This document shows, one piece after another, positions 1-7,402 of a stretch of DNA of 35,452 nt; positions within the stretch are counted from its first letter, which is position 1, and every line of letters starts with the position of its first letter. The position numbers were made by a program, and so were the translations under genes. The notes beneath the pieces were generated by a model, which ran no database searches, was not told where the DNA came from, and worked only from the letters and a program-made list of their open reading frames with translations. Origin of the DNA: a virus; IMG/VR virus record IMGVR_UViG_3300028920_000174, positions 1-35,452 of that record. One strand, written 5' to 3'.

Positions 1-97
1 CGGCATCGAGATCCTGACGATGATGGAGCCTATCGAGAAGGCGATCGAGTGGGCGTGGTGTTTGGCTCCCGTCTGGCCGAAGTGGGGGGTCTGGTGA
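1..97 (+). CDS. 3' end of the secreted protein gene that begins at 35077 (continues across the circle junction)
   Basis: This is the second copy of the last 32 codons and stop of the gene annotated at 35077-35418. The reading frame enters at base 2 and ends with TGA at 95-97. In the circular genome there is only one copy. It overlaps the start of the next gene (ATG at 97) in a TGATG arrangement. Confidence 0.8.
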   Translation, partial: GIEILTMMEPIEKAIEWAWCLAPVWPKWGVW

Positions 98-131
98 TGT
101 GGGGCGAGATGAGCAACCCCGAGTTCGAGTA
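1..131. repeat. Left copy of terminal direct repeat (circular contig overlap)
   Basis: Bases 1-131 match 35322-35452 base for base except at position 121 (G here, T at 35442). The repeat cuts through the end of one gene and the start of the next, and has no features of a phage terminal repeat of its own. The simplest reading is an assembler overlap showing that the molecule is circular or circularly permuted, with unit length about 35,321 bp. A genuine short terminal redundancy cannot be excluded. Confidence 0.9.
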
Positions 132-339
132 CTCCACGGCGTACCGTTACAGCTGCGGCGATGATGACGACATCATCGTGTTCGGGCGGTGCCCGATCTG
201 TGGCCGCTTCATCGCGGCAGGCGGGGGTGTCCGCGAGGTTTCAACGGGTGCTCCGCGGTTCGCGACGCGGATGGTCTTCGATAACTGGTCATGCTCCAGA
301 TGTGGTCCGATCGAGCCGCACTGGGACCGTGTCTATTGA
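97..339 (+). CDS. Small zinc-ribbon-like protein, function unknown
   Basis: The protein has 80 residues. The ATG at 97 was chosen because it overlaps the upstream TGA (TGATG) and follows a G-rich stretch that can act as ribosome binding site; an in-frame GTG/ATG further upstream lies inside the preceding gene. Two Cys pairs, CPIC (about residues 37-40) and CSRC (about 66-69), could coordinate one zinc ion. An acidic DDDD run lies before the first pair. It belongs to the rightward early operon that crosses the circle junction. It may be a nucleic-acid or protein-binding adaptor, but no specific role is visible. In the right terminal repeat copy, a G-to-T difference turns the eleventh codon into TAG. 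Confidence 0.7.
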   Translation: MWGEMSNPEFEYSTAYRYSCGDDDDIIVFGRCPICGRFIAAGGGVREVSTGAPRFATRMVFDNWSCSRCGPIEPHWDRVY

Positions 340-346
340 GATCACC

Positions 347-667
347 ATGGTCCGTCTAGCTGGAACGATACGTCTTCGGTCGGGGCCCCCGTGTTCTTCA
401 TGCCGGCATGCTTGCTGGGTGAGAGATGAGGAGTTGAGTAGCTGGTCTGAGCATGGCTGGTGTGTCCATCCGGATGACGGGATCGATTACGGCAGTGACG
501 ACAGGGAATCCGTGCTGCCATCGAGATACCTCAACCCGGGTGACGTCAACGCCCGTGAGCCGGGCGCGAACAGGAGGGGATGCCCGGTCTGGTGTCCGTG
601 TCTCGAAGAGAACGGTGGGAGGGTGATGGCGCAAGAGATGGACGAAGAGTGGGAGGAGCTGGAGTGA
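347..667 (+). CDS. Cys-rich hypothetical protein
   Basis: The protein has 106 residues from ATG 347; GTG 419 is an in-frame alternative and neither has a strong ribosome binding site. Cysteines cluster as CSSCRHAC near residues 18-25, a CVHPDD segment in the middle and CPVWCPC toward the end, followed by an acidic C-terminus (MDEEWEELE). The pattern suggests a small metal-binding protein. It lies 7 bp after the zinc-ribbon gene at 97 and 24 bp before another zinc-ribbon gene, in one rightward operon. I do not recognise the family. The long ORF on the opposite strand here is a high-GC shadow. Confidence 0.6.
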   Translation: MVRLAGTIRLRSGPPCSSCRHACWVRDEELSSWSEHGWCVHPDDGIDYGSDDRESVLPSRYLNPGDVNAREPGANRRGCPVWCPCLEENGGRVMAQEMDEEWEELE

Positions 668-691
668 CCAGCTGGGAAGAGGAGAAGCAGC

Positions 692-955
692 ATGGATGAG
701 ATCTCCGTGATGAAGACGATGAGCGATGAAGAGCGTGATGCCTACCGTTGGGCTCTCACGGCCCCCTATCAGTCCGTGGCCGCACGTCGCGCCAGAACTC
801 TCGCCAAGTTCATCTGCCGTCAGGCTGAGAGCAAGGACATCGACATTCGGATGAACGTGATCTGCCCGCACTGCAAGACGGAACAGCAGGTTCACGCTGA
901 GTACGTGGGGAAGAGGATCCCCTGTGAGCACTGCGCGAGAGACTTCCTCGTGTGA
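692..955 (+). CDS. Zinc-ribbon protein, function unknown
   Basis: The protein has 87 residues, with a good ribosome binding site (GAGGAG about 8 bases before ATG 692). The N-terminal half is helical and charged. The C-terminal 30 residues form a classic zinc ribbon, CPHC followed about 16 residues later by CEHC, like the small ribbons found in many phage and bacterial accessory proteins. Together with the genes at 97 and 347 it makes a run of three small Cys-rich proteins. A DNA- or RNA-binding role is possible but unproven. Confidence 0.75.
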   Translation: MDEISVMKTMSDEERDAYRWALTAPYQSVAARRARTLAKFICRQAESKDIDIRMNVICPHCKTEQQVHAEYVGKRIPCEHCARDFLV

Positions 956-1028
956 CAGAGGGTGTGACAGAGCGCGTCTGCTCGGCCGGCGATTCCGCCG
1001 GCGAGGGGCGCGCCGGAAAGGAGGGGGA

Positions 1029-1286
1029 ATGAGACCCCTGGCTGCAGTCATCATCGTCGTCTGCACAGCGCTGCTTCTTGCGGGGTGCGGCGCCGGCACG
1101 GGAAAGCGGGGGAGCGCGGTCAACCTCATCACGACCGGGCTCCTTGCCGTGGAGGACGCGGACTGCGTGGGGCGCGCCACGGACATCACGCACGTGTACG
1201 CGAAGGACGGCACGCTCATCGGGTTCTGCGTCGAGTGCCTCGCCGACTCCGTCGAGAGAGTCCCCGCGACGCCAGATCCGGAATAG
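1029..1286 (+). CDS. Small predicted lipoprotein
   Basis: The protein has 85 residues from ATG 1029, preceded by AGGAGGGG. It has a textbook lipoprotein signal: a short basic start, a hydrophobic stretch and the lipobox LLAGC, which places the lipid-modified Cys at about residue 19. The mature part is only about 65 residues and contains further cysteines (DCVG, FCVEC). Phage lipoproteins act as outer spanins, superinfection-exclusion factors or envelope modifiers. This one is not beside the lysis genes and is not Pro-rich like Rz1, so exclusion or lysogenic conversion seems more likely. It sits in the early operon. Confidence 0.75.
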   Translation: MRPLAAVIIVVCTALLLAGCGAGTGKRGSAVNLITTGLLAVEDADCVGRATDITHVYAKDGTLIGFCVECLADSVERVPATPDPE

Positions 1287-1333
1287 GGAGGCTGACCGTC
1301 TCCTGGGCCAGCACACTGAACAGGAGGATGCCT

Positions 1334-1408
1334 ATGGATGAATACGGCGGCGCCAGGCACGCCACGAGCCGGACTGTTGGAGCTCGAGCTGAGAACACGT
1401 CCCGCTAG
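1334..1408 (+). CDS. Possible 24-residue peptide with strong ribosome binding site
   Basis: A perfect AGGAGG (1322-1327) lies 6 bases before ATG 1334, which opens a 24-codon frame ending in TAG at 1406-1408; an ATG at 1328 is in frame but too close to the AGGAGG. The peptide is hydrophilic with no recognised motif. It may be a leader peptide, a decayed gene start or chance. The support is the ribosome binding site only. Confidence 0.3.
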   Translation: MDEYGGARHATSRTVGARAENTSR

Positions 1409-1573
1409 TAGCGCATGACCCGTACGGCGTGCTGCCCGCCCGATGTATCCAGAGGAGTGTGGAGAAGCTCCTGGTGCCGCTTCGGGCCTGAGACCGATTG
1501 ATGAAGGGGAGAGTGGTCGAGGGCCCGGAGCGCGCACCGGCCCAGGCGAAGGAAGCAGGACGAGGAGGTCGAG
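1409..1573. other. Intergenic stretch before the replication gene, nothing confidently coding
   Basis: These 165 bases contain short overlapping frames (for example from 1415 and 1501) without convincing ribosome binding sites or protein-like composition. They end in the AGGAGG that serves the replication gene at 1574. I see no clear promoter or terminator. Confidence 0.5.
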
Positions 1574-2467
1574 ATGGCGGGCGGGCATCGTGTCTATCGG
1601 GGGAGGGTGTACGACGATCCACACGGCTACAACTACGAACCACGCAGCTGGTGGGACACGGACCCGCTGCTCGAGATCAAGCCCTGGAAGGATCTCGCGC
1701 TCTTCTGGAAGTACCTGATCCACCTGGCGGTCTGGGAGTGGGAGGGCCGCGAGGTCTGGCGGAAGGGCGACGCGGCGCCCGTTCGGGTGAAGCGCGGGCA
1801 GCTCTACGTGAGTCTGCGCGAGCTCGGGAAGAAGCCCGGGTGGTCGCCGAGCAAGGTCGCGCGGGCGCTCGAGCTGTTCGAGAAGGACGGCCGGGCTGTT
1901 ACTGAATCACGGTCACGCGGGACACTGATAACTCTGGTGAACTACGAGACTTATCAGGATCCTGACTTCTACCGTGGAACGCACAGCCAAGTTGGTTCGG
2001 GCCAGAAGGGCCAAAAGTGCGACGGGAATCGGGACGGAGATTGGGACACCACGGAAGACCTGTTCTCGTCGCGAGTTAGGACCCGCTGCAAGAGGGGGCC
2101 TGGAACGCGAAGTGAGACGGGTTCTGGGACAGTAACAGAACAGACTCGGGACGGTAACATAGTAAAGACAGGGAAGACATTGAACCTACCCGCCGGCGAT
2201 CGCGATCGAGCGAAGTTGTCCACACCGTTGTCCACATTCCCCCAGGAGCCCGACCGGACCCCCTGTACCTGGCACACCATCGCCCATGCGATCTCGAACG
2301 AACTGTGGCCGCGGATCCCCGACAACGTCAAGCCCTGCCTCATCGCGGAGGCCTCCACGTTCGGGCCACCGCCGGCGGAGATTGACTCCCGACTCCGCGA
2401 TGCTCTGATCAGAGAAGCTGCCCGCCACGGGATCTCCCTGCCATCCTCGGAGGCAATGCCGGAGTGA
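1574..2467 (+). CDS. Phage replication initiator, lambda O-like winged-helix protein
   Basis: The protein has 297 residues, with AGGAGG before ATG 1574. Residues about 74-128 resemble the N-terminal winged-helix domain of phage replisome organisers: a RGQLYVSLREL start, a turn and recognition helix (GWSPSKVARALELFEKDG), then a strand pair ending in TLITLVNYETYQ. This domain binds origin iterons. Residues about 130-225 are a polar, low-complexity linker rich in Gly, Thr, Arg and Asp. The DNA encoding it carries repeated GGGAC motifs and is less GC-rich, as expected for an origin embedded in its initiator gene. A short C-terminal domain may recruit the host helicase. No helicase-loader gene is evident nearby. 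Confidence 0.75.
   Translation: MAGGHRVYRGRVYDDPHGYNYEPRSWWDTDPLLEIKPWKDLALFWKYLIHLAVWEWEGREVWRKGDAAPVRVKRGQLYVSLRELGKKPGWSPSKVARALELFEKDGRAVTESRSRGTLITLVNYETYQDPDFYRGTHSQVGSGQKGQKCDGNRDGDWDTTEDLFSSRVRTRCKRGPGTRSETGSGTVTEQTRDGNIVKTGKTLNLPAGDRDRAKLSTPLSTFPQEPDRTPCTWHTIAHAISNELWPRIPDNVKPCLIAEASTFGPPPAEIDSRLRDALIREAARHGISLPSSEAMPE
2021..2185 (+). other. Candidate replication origin (iteron-like repeats inside the initiator gene)
   Basis: Related motifs occur at 2031 (GGGACGGAGATT), 2043 (GGGACACCACGG), 2126 (GGGACAGTAACA) and 2148 (GGGACGGTAACA). The last two differ at one base over 12 and are spaced exactly 22 bases apart, about two helical turns. They are followed by a stretch (about 2155-2185) that is less GC-rich than its surroundings. 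Lambda-type phages carry the origin inside gene O in this way. Assignment is by analogy. Confidence 0.4.
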
Positions 2468-2495
2468 CATCCGCAACGATGGAGGCCACCAGCAC

Positions 2496-2768
2496 ATGCC
2501 ACGGCTGAACACCACACTCCGCCTGGAGATGAAGCGGCGCTCGTCGATCCTCTCCGTTGACATCAGCCGGGGAGGCGACGCTGCGCTCCGAGACTACGAA
2601 GAGAAGAGCGCTCTCGCCGCGCGCAGACGCGATCTACTCTCGATGATCACGGATTTGCAGCGGAGACTTGCGCTTCTGGGAAGGAACAGCCGGCTGGTGA
2701 AGAACTGCGTTGAGACGATGCGTCAGGAGTACGCCCGCTCGAGCCAGCCACGGAGGAAACGGACCTGA
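2496..2768 (+). CDS. Hypothetical basic coiled-coil protein
   Basis: The protein has 90 residues; ATG 2496 was chosen and ATG 2529 is possible. It is Arg/Lys-rich with a heptad-like segment (residues about 30-75, LLSMITDLQRRLALL) and a basic tail. It is the last gene of the rightward early operon and runs 46 bp into the 3' end of the convergent endolysin gene. Such small basic helical proteins often follow the initiator gene, but no function can be assigned. Confidence 0.5.
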   Translation: MPRLNTTLRLEMKRRSSILSVDISRGGDAALRDYEEKSALAARRRDLLSMITDLQRRLALLGRNSRLVKNCVETMRQEYARSSQPRRKRT

Positions 2769-3217
2769 GAGCCATCACGCGCAGTGATCAGGCGATACTC
2801 TCCCGCTGCTTCGGAGCGGAGGGCGGCGAGCACGATCTTGGAATCGATAGCCGAAGCGGCGCCACATGTCTGCGGTCCGAGAAGCCCATCCACTGTCACC
2901 CTGGTTCCGGCCGCTGCGAGCAGGGCGCGCTGGAGACACCGGACGGCCGGTCGCTCGCCCATGTTGATGGCCAGATCGAACGTCTTGAGAGCCAGGTCGT
3001 GAGGGAGCTCACCATACGGGCGGACGGACCAGTAGCGATGCCAGTAGAGCTCAATCGCTTCCTCCCGTGTGAGGGAGGCGATATCGACGTCGGGATGCGC
3101 GCGCTGGGAGATGCCGAACTTCGTCTTCCCCCCGCGGTCGAGCGGGTCGTTCACGAAGCCCCCCTCGTGCGCGAGGACGATCTCGATCGCTTCTTCGAAG
3201 AGCTCCCGATCGCTCAT
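2723..3217 (-). CDS. Endolysin, GH108 family (N-acetylmuramidase-type)
   Basis: The protein has 164 residues. It degrades peptidoglycan at lysis. The GH108 signature is clear: catalytic Glu18 in AHEGGF, followed by NDPLDRGGKTKFGI. The C-terminal half (GLLGPQTCGA..., then FLRGWLERAY) matches the peptidoglycan-binding domain that usually follows GH108. The ATG at 3217 has GGAGG at the right spacing. An ATG at 3235 overlaps the stop of the upstream gene (ATGA) and would add six residues (MMLEGR), so coupling to that start is possible. There is no signal peptide, so export needs a holin; the preceding gene is the candidate. It is the last gene of the leftward block. Confidence 0.9.
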   Translation of the reverse strand: MSDRELFEEAIEIVLAHEGGFVNDPLDRGGKTKFGISQRAHPDVDIASLTREEAIELYWHRYWSVRPYGELPHDLALKTFDLAINMGERPAVRCLQRALLAAAGTRVTVDGLLGPQTCGAASAIDSKIVLAALRSEAAGEYRLITARDGSQVRFLRGWLERAYS

Positions 3218-3231
3218 GCGGCCCTCCAGCA

Positions 3232-3537
3232 TCATCGCCCCATTAGCTGTGTGATCCCGAGAACGGTAAGCCCAACCGCCGTGGGGATGAGGTAGTTCAA
3301 CCAGGCGGACCTTCGCGCGTGCCCGCTGTCTTTTCTGATCTTCTCACATACGGGGATCGTCATCACAATCGTGCTGTCCTGCTCGACCTTCCTGAGCCGG
3401 CCATTCTGCATGTCCAGACGCTCGTTGATGCCTTTGAACCCTGACTTCGTGGTCTCGACGAGCGATCGGACCTCGCCCTCCAGAGCCCCGATGGCCCGGG
3501 CCGTCTCGATGTCGCGGTCGCGTTCACGGTCGTCCAT
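3232..3537 (-). CDS. Coiled-coil protein with C-terminal membrane anchor, holin/XhlA-like
   Basis: The protein has 101 residues, with AAGGAG before the start at 3537. Residues about 10-50 form a heptad-rich helix (EGEVRSLVETTKSGFKGINE and onward). The last 25 residues form one hydrophobic transmembrane helix (YLIPTAVGLTVLGITQLM). This architecture matches XhlA-type hemolysin/holin partners and other phage membrane-anchored lysis proteins. It lies directly upstream of the endolysin with an ATGA-type overlap, which supports a lysis role. Whether it forms the pore itself or assists another holin cannot be told from the sequence. Confidence 0.65.
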   Translation of the reverse strand: MDDRERDRDIETARAIGALEGEVRSLVETTKSGFKGINERLDMQNGRLRKVEQDSTIVMTIPVCEKIRKDSGHARRSAWLNYLIPTAVGLTVLGITQLMGR

Positions 3538-3570
3538 GGGGCTGCTCCTTCGGGTTGTGCTCTTCCAGGT

Positions 3571-3954
3571 TCAGGCTTCCGTCGCTTGCGTGACGTCCGC
3601 CGTCAGAGTCATCGTGCCGATCTCCGGCGTATAGATCACCCCGTCGGTCAGGCGGATCTGGATGTCGTAGATCGCGTCGCGTGTGCCGATGGCGCGCGTG
3701 TCGTCGGCGGAGAGATCGAACCGCAGACTCCCGTCCACACCGACGCCACCGGCAGCCTCGATCTGTCCCGTGCCAGGGACATCCTCTGTTGTGATCACCT
3801 TCCTGACGAGAGCGTCTGCATCGGCGGCGCGCGCGTGGCGCTTCGCCGTGAACCAGGCGGTCTCGATTGCCGCCGGCAAGTCAGTGATCGTGCGTGTGAT
3901 CTCCAGGTTGTCGCCGATGACGTATCCTGAGATCGTGCGGTCCAGGGTACTCAT
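3571..3954 (-). CDS. Predicted beta-rich virion protein (baseplate/fibre-associated)
   Basis: The protein has 127 residues; the start at 3954 has AAGGAG and overlaps the previous stop (ATGA). The sequence reads as one beta-sandwich domain: alternating strands, IETAWFTAKRHAR in the middle, and a C-terminal YDIQIRLTDGVIYTPEIGTMTLTADVT-type strand pair. This resembles the small immunoglobulin-like phage proteins related to baseplate upper proteins. A similar strand arrangement appears in the gene at 6851. It sits between the fibre-like gene and the lysis genes, which suggests a structural role. Confidence 0.55.
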   Translation of the reverse strand: MSTLDRTISGYVIGDNLEITRTITDLPAAIETAWFTAKRHARAADADALVRKVITTEDVPGTGQIEAAGGVGVDGSLRFDLSADDTRAIGTRDAIYDIQIRLTDGVIYTPEIGTMTLTADVTQATEA

Positions 3955-4781
3955 GAGCTTTGTCTCCTTCCGTCCCTGGTCGCGTCGTCCGAGTCAGCGA
4001 GTGTGATCGTGCCTGAGTGGACATGCGAGACGCCGGCGCTTCCGCTGTGGACCGCCAGGGGCCCCGGATCGATGCCACCGGCAGCCGCTGCTCTACCGAC
4101 ACCCGTTGCCGAGGTTCCAGCGTGATGAACCACAGTCGATCCCGACGTAGCATCTGCGGTGCCGCTGGCAGTCACCGCTGCGTCATGTATGACATGCGCG
4201 GCAGCTGAAGCGGATCCCTTCCCTGTGACCGTAGCCGACGGCACCGAGAACCCGATGAAGAGCTTGCAGAGGGTATCGGCGTCCTTGTTGAAGCTCGTGC
4301 CCCAGCTGTCATCTCCCGTTCCCTGTGTGCTTGCATCCCAGATCCGGACATCGGTCTCACCCGACTTGTTCACAAGCGGACAGGGATCCTGACCGTCGGC
4401 GGCGAGGTCAATAGTCTGCTTGTCCGATGGCTTCTCGTCCAGCGACACCATCAGGTCGCCGCCGTCCCACTCCTCGGCGGTGCCGTTCAGTGCGTCGCCG
4501 ATGAACGAGCCGAGGGAGAAGTGGATGAGGTAGGTCTCCGGCATCCCCATCGGATCATTGCCGATGAAGCGGCGGACCCTGAAGTAGACCCACTCGATCT
4601 GGGCGTGGTCGGGGATCTCCGACGTGTCGAAAGAGAAGAAGGCCCGCCAGTCGACGTACTGGGTCGCGATCTGTCCCGTCTCACAGAAGTTCCAGCCGAT
4701 GGAGGGGTAGTAGTTCGATCCTATGCGGAAGAGCCAGCCGCTCTTGGTGGGATCATATTCGGCGATGAGTTCATCGAGCAT
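3951..4781 (-). CDS. Tail fibre/receptor-binding-like protein with repetitive C-terminus
   Basis: The protein has 276 residues from ATG 4781; GTG 4793 would add four residues and lies against AAGGGA. The N-terminal 190 residues look like a beta-sandwich carbohydrate-binding or adhesion module (YPSIGW..., RAFFSFDTSEIPDHAQIEWVYF...), similar in style to DNRLRE domains. From about residue 190 the chain becomes imperfect repeats rich in Ala, Ser, Gly, Thr, Val and His (VTGKGSASAAAHV, then VTASGTADATSG), a pattern common in phage fibre and decoration proteins. Its place beside the portal and lysis genes on the minus strand is unusual. A host-binding role is inference. Confidence 0.55.
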   Translation of the reverse strand: MLDELIAEYDPTKSGWLFRIGSNYYPSIGWNFCETGQIATQYVDWRAFFSFDTSEIPDHAQIEWVYFRVRRFIGNDPMGMPETYLIHFSLGSFIGDALNGTAEEWDGGDLMVSLDEKPSDKQTIDLAADGQDPCPLVNKSGETDVRIWDASTQGTGDDSWGTSFNKDADTLCKLFIGFSVPSATVTGKGSASAAAHVIHDAAVTASGTADATSGSTVVHHAGTSATGVGRAAAAGGIDPGPLAVHSGSAGVSHVHSGTITLADSDDATRDGRRQSS

Positions 4782-4841
4782 CCTCGGCGTCACTCCCTTG
4801 AGAAGGCACCACGGAGCCCGGCCGACCCCGAGAGACGCGCT

Positions 4842-5261
4842 CTATTCGAGCCGGAGGACGAGGTTGCCGGCCGTGAGCTTGAAGACGTCGTCGACACCGA
4901 CCGTCTTCGAGTCATCGAATGCGCCGTGGAAGAGGGGGTTGCCGCCGGAGGCTGCGTCCCTCAGCGCGAAGTGCGTGACCGTGCCCCAGGCTTCCGTCGC
5001 GGTCGGGAAGGTGATGTCGTCAGCGTTGGCGACCTTGAAGCCTGGCGGATCCGAGGCCGCTGCCGCGAATGCAGGAGAATCACCACCGCTCGGATGAACC
5101 TGCACGCGCGCGTACCCGCCGCCGGAAACCTCCGTGCCCACGTCGGCATCGGTCGGATCTGAGGTGTAGAGCGCAAGATACACGTCGGGGGAGGAGAGGG
5201 CGCCGTCGTTCAGAAGGAAGTCGAGTAGCGCGGCTTCCAGATAGTCGGATAGTGCGGACAT
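4842..5261 (-). CDS. Conserved phage structural protein (tail/baseplate-type, unnamed family)
   Basis: The protein has 139 residues, with AAGGAG before ATG 5261. The layout is one seen in many phages: an N-terminal helix (DYLEAALLDFLLNDG), then YLALYTSDPTD, GTEVSGGGYARV, FPTATEAWGTVTHFALRD, ASGGNPLFHG and a final DVFKLTAGNLVLRLE strand. I know this arrangement from small virion-associated proteins near tail or head genes, but cannot name its Pfam family with certainty. It follows the portal gene by 15 bp in the same leftward operon. Confidence 0.6.
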   Translation of the reverse strand: MSALSDYLEAALLDFLLNDGALSSPDVYLALYTSDPTDADVGTEVSGGGYARVQVHPSGGDSPAFAAAASDPPGFKVANADDITFPTATEAWGTVTHFALRDAASGGNPLFHGAFDDSKTVGVDDVFKLTAGNLVLRLE

Positions 5262-5276
5262 CGGGAGCTCCTTCGG

Positions 5277-6854
5277 CTAGTTCGCCGGGGACTGCTGGCG
5301 GGGGGACGACGACGTGGGCCTCTGGGGCCTCTCCGCGAGCTCGCGGCCATCGCCGTTGCCCCCCGATGTCTCAGTCTCTTCAGCCTGCTGTTCTTCCCAC
5401 TCTTCCTTCGTGAGGCGATCGTCGTCGGCCGCGCCCCCGTCGATCGTGAGACCAAGCTCCGCTGCGAGCTCCAGTTCGCGCTTGAGCTCCCGGAAGACCT
5501 CCTCGACGTCCTCGCCCTTCTCCGCGAGGAACGACGTGCGGGTCCCGAGCCCGTTCTCGATGGCCATGACAGCAGCCTTCGTCTCTTTCTGGGGATCGAT
5601 CCAGGGCCATCCGCGCGGCCTGTGCCGGACAGCCATGTATCTGCCCGGGTTCTTGGATGCGAGCTTCAACCGGCCGGTGAGAAGCGCCATGCGAAGCCAC
5701 GCATCGTAGAGCGGCCTGCGCCACATGTCGATGAAGTCCTGCTGGAGCGACTGCCAGTCGTCGCGCTCGATGAGGGCGAAGCTCCGCATCGTCGAGTACG
5801 TTACTTGCTCCGCGTCGTTCGCGAGGACATTGTAGAAGACACTGAGCCCGGAGGAGACCTTGCGGAGCATCTGTTTCACGAAGGCCGGGAACTGGCCGGT
5901 TGGATGATCCGGGGACCAGCCGGTGAACCCCCAGCCCTCGTCGAGGCGGGTGATCGCGCCCGGGCTCGCTTCCATCTTCAGGTTCTTCTTGCCGGAAGCT
6001 CCACCGGCTCCGAATCCGTCACCCTTCTTCTCGATGAATCCCATCTTCGCCGCGGCCACACGGGAAGCGATCGCCTCACTTTCCTCGTAGGCGTTCAGCA
6101 TGTGCGCCGGGCCCATCGCCGCATGGATCCACGTCACGCCCCGGGTCTGGTTCACGCGGTCCTGGCTGTAGATGTGGATCATCTCGTCTGCGGGCACGAA
6201 GTAGCGCTCGCGGTAGACGTCGATGCCGGCGGACTGCGTCATGTTCCATACCCAGTAGCCGACCGGGCGGCCGATCTTGTCAACCTCGACACCCATCCTG
6301 ATCTCGTTCGAGCTCGGACTGGCGCCGCGGTTGTATGTCACATCAATGAGATCGGCATCGATCGGCTGGAGCGCGAGACCAAAGGGGTTGCCCTCGTACC
6401 CGCGCCAGAGACGGACGAAGATCTCCCCGTCGCATGCCCATGTCTTCAGGAGGAGCTTCTCGAACTCCCGCAGACCCGTGCGGCCATCGACGGTCACGGG
6501 ATGACTCGCCCACTCGCGCCACGCCTCTTCGATCGCGGTGTTCGTGGTCTCGTCGAGCTGGCGATCGGACTTCCTGACCTGCGCCTGGAGCTTGATGCCC
6601 ATCGGGCCGATCACGTTGTTTGTGAGCAGCCGGAAGTAGCGCTTGACGTAGCTGTTGTTCCTTGCGAGCTCGCGCGCCCGCGCGCGGAGCCGGCGGACGT
6701 TGCCGCGGATCTCCTGGTCCGGGGAGCGGCAGCTCGCGATCCAGTCCGCCAGAATCCGGTTCATGTCCGCGGCGTCGTAGGCGGATCGCGCGCCGAGCAT
6801 CTCGAGCGCTGCCAGCCTGAAGGCGCGCCGGAGCCGCACGTGGAACGGTCTCAT
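5277..6854 (-). CDS. Portal protein, lambda gpB type
   Basis: The protein has 525 residues. The portal forms the dodecameric ring at one capsid vertex through which DNA enters and leaves. The lambda-portal family is recognisable: an N-terminal RARARELARNNSYVKRYFRLLTNN region with VIGPMGIKLQ, the WACDGEIFVRLWRGYEGNPF block, LQPIDADLID, EMIHIYSQDRVNQTRGVTWI, and the clip/stem segment near LSVFYNVLANDAEQVTYSTMRSFALIERD. The C-terminus is acidic then Ser/Pro-rich. ATG 6854 was chosen because it overlaps the upstream stop as ATGA; an in-frame GTG at 6863 is possible. It is encoded on the strand opposite terminase and capsid. Confidence 0.93.
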   Translation of the reverse strand: MRPFHVRLRRAFRLAALEMLGARSAYDAADMNRILADWIASCRSPDQEIRGNVRRLRARARELARNNSYVKRYFRLLTNNVIGPMGIKLQAQVRKSDRQLDETTNTAIEEAWREWASHPVTVDGRTGLREFEKLLLKTWACDGEIFVRLWRGYEGNPFGLALQPIDADLIDVTYNRGASPSSNEIRMGVEVDKIGRPVGYWVWNMTQSAGIDVYRERYFVPADEMIHIYSQDRVNQTRGVTWIHAAMGPAHMLNAYEESEAIASRVAAAKMGFIEKKGDGFGAGGASGKKNLKMEASPGAITRLDEGWGFTGWSPDHPTGQFPAFVKQMLRKVSSGLSVFYNVLANDAEQVTYSTMRSFALIERDDWQSLQQDFIDMWRRPLYDAWLRMALLTGRLKLASKNPGRYMAVRHRPRGWPWIDPQKETKAAVMAIENGLGTRTSFLAEKGEDVEEVFRELKRELELAAELGLTIDGGAADDDRLTKEEWEEQQAEETETSGGNGDGRELAERPQRPTSSSPRQQSPAN

Positions 6855-7402
6855 GTCTCCCACCCGGGTTTCGTGAACTCCACGTAGATCGTGTCACCGA
6901 CCGCGCCGGGGTGCTTCAAGCGCTCGAGCTGCGCCTCGAGCGTTCTCAGCATCGATACCGCTTCCCGGAGCGGTAGCTTCGAGACTGCGCGGCCGGCGAT
7001 CGAGTAGCTCTCCATGCCGGAGGGAAGGCGTCCCTCGATGTGCGCGCGGAGGGCCTCGATCGCACGTTCCGTCCACTCCTGGGCGCTCTGGTCGGTCGCC
7101 TTCGTGAGATCGGGGAGGAGAGTGACGACTCCCGCGTCGACCTCGTAGACCGCGCCGTCCTTGCTCACGCGCTCGGCGTAGTGATAGAGCCCGGCCGCGA
7201 TGCCGTCCGTCGTCGATGCGTCGATCGTGATGATGAAGTCATCGTCCTCGGTCGTGGCTTCGACCTTGGCGACGTTCGCGCCGGCCAGATAGAGCGTGAA
7301 GGTCCAGCCGTCGCCGGCGGGGTAGTCGCTGAGCTGCTTGCGGTAGGTGACAGTCGTTCCGGCTGCGAACGATTCCGGAAGCGATGTGAGTTCCTGGCTC
7401 AT
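6851..7402 (-). CDS. Predicted head/virion protein upstream of portal
   Basis: The protein has 183 residues and is the first gene of the leftward operon. The N-terminal 110 residues form a beta-rich domain (SFAAGTTVTYRKQLSDYPAGDG..., WTFTLYLAG, YHYAERVSKDGAVYEVDAGVVTLL). The C-terminal 70 residues are helical (SAQEWTERAIEALRAHIEGR; REAVSMLRTLEAQLERLKH), as in small proteins encoded next to portal genes. Its stop overlaps the portal start by 4 bp, so translation is coupled. The start is uncertain: ATG 7402 has no clear ribosome binding site, and TTG codons at 7438/7444 lie in the palindrome region. Confidence 0.6.
   Translation of the reverse strand: MSQELTSLPESFAAGTTVTYRKQLSDYPAGDGWTFTLYLAGANVAKVEATTEDDDFIITIDASTTDGIAAGLYHYAERVSKDGAVYEVDAGVVTLLPDLTKATDQSAQEWTERAIEALRAHIEGRLPSGMESYSIAGRAVSKLPLREAVSMLRTLEAQLERLKHPGAVGDTIYVEFTKPGWET

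Noticed and set aside
1443-1718. Frame overlapping the start of the replication gene
   Set aside because: It has no ribosome binding site and runs more than 140 bases out of frame through the well-supported initiator gene.
398-1723. Long open frame on the minus strand (441 codons)
   Set aside because: It covers several plus-strand genes with ribosome binding sites and clear domains (zinc ribbon, lipoprotein). Its Arg/Pro/Ser-rich product is typical of a high-GC shadow frame.
3951-4781. Diversity-generating retroelement target
   Set aside because: No reverse transcriptase gene or template repeat is present anywhere in the window.
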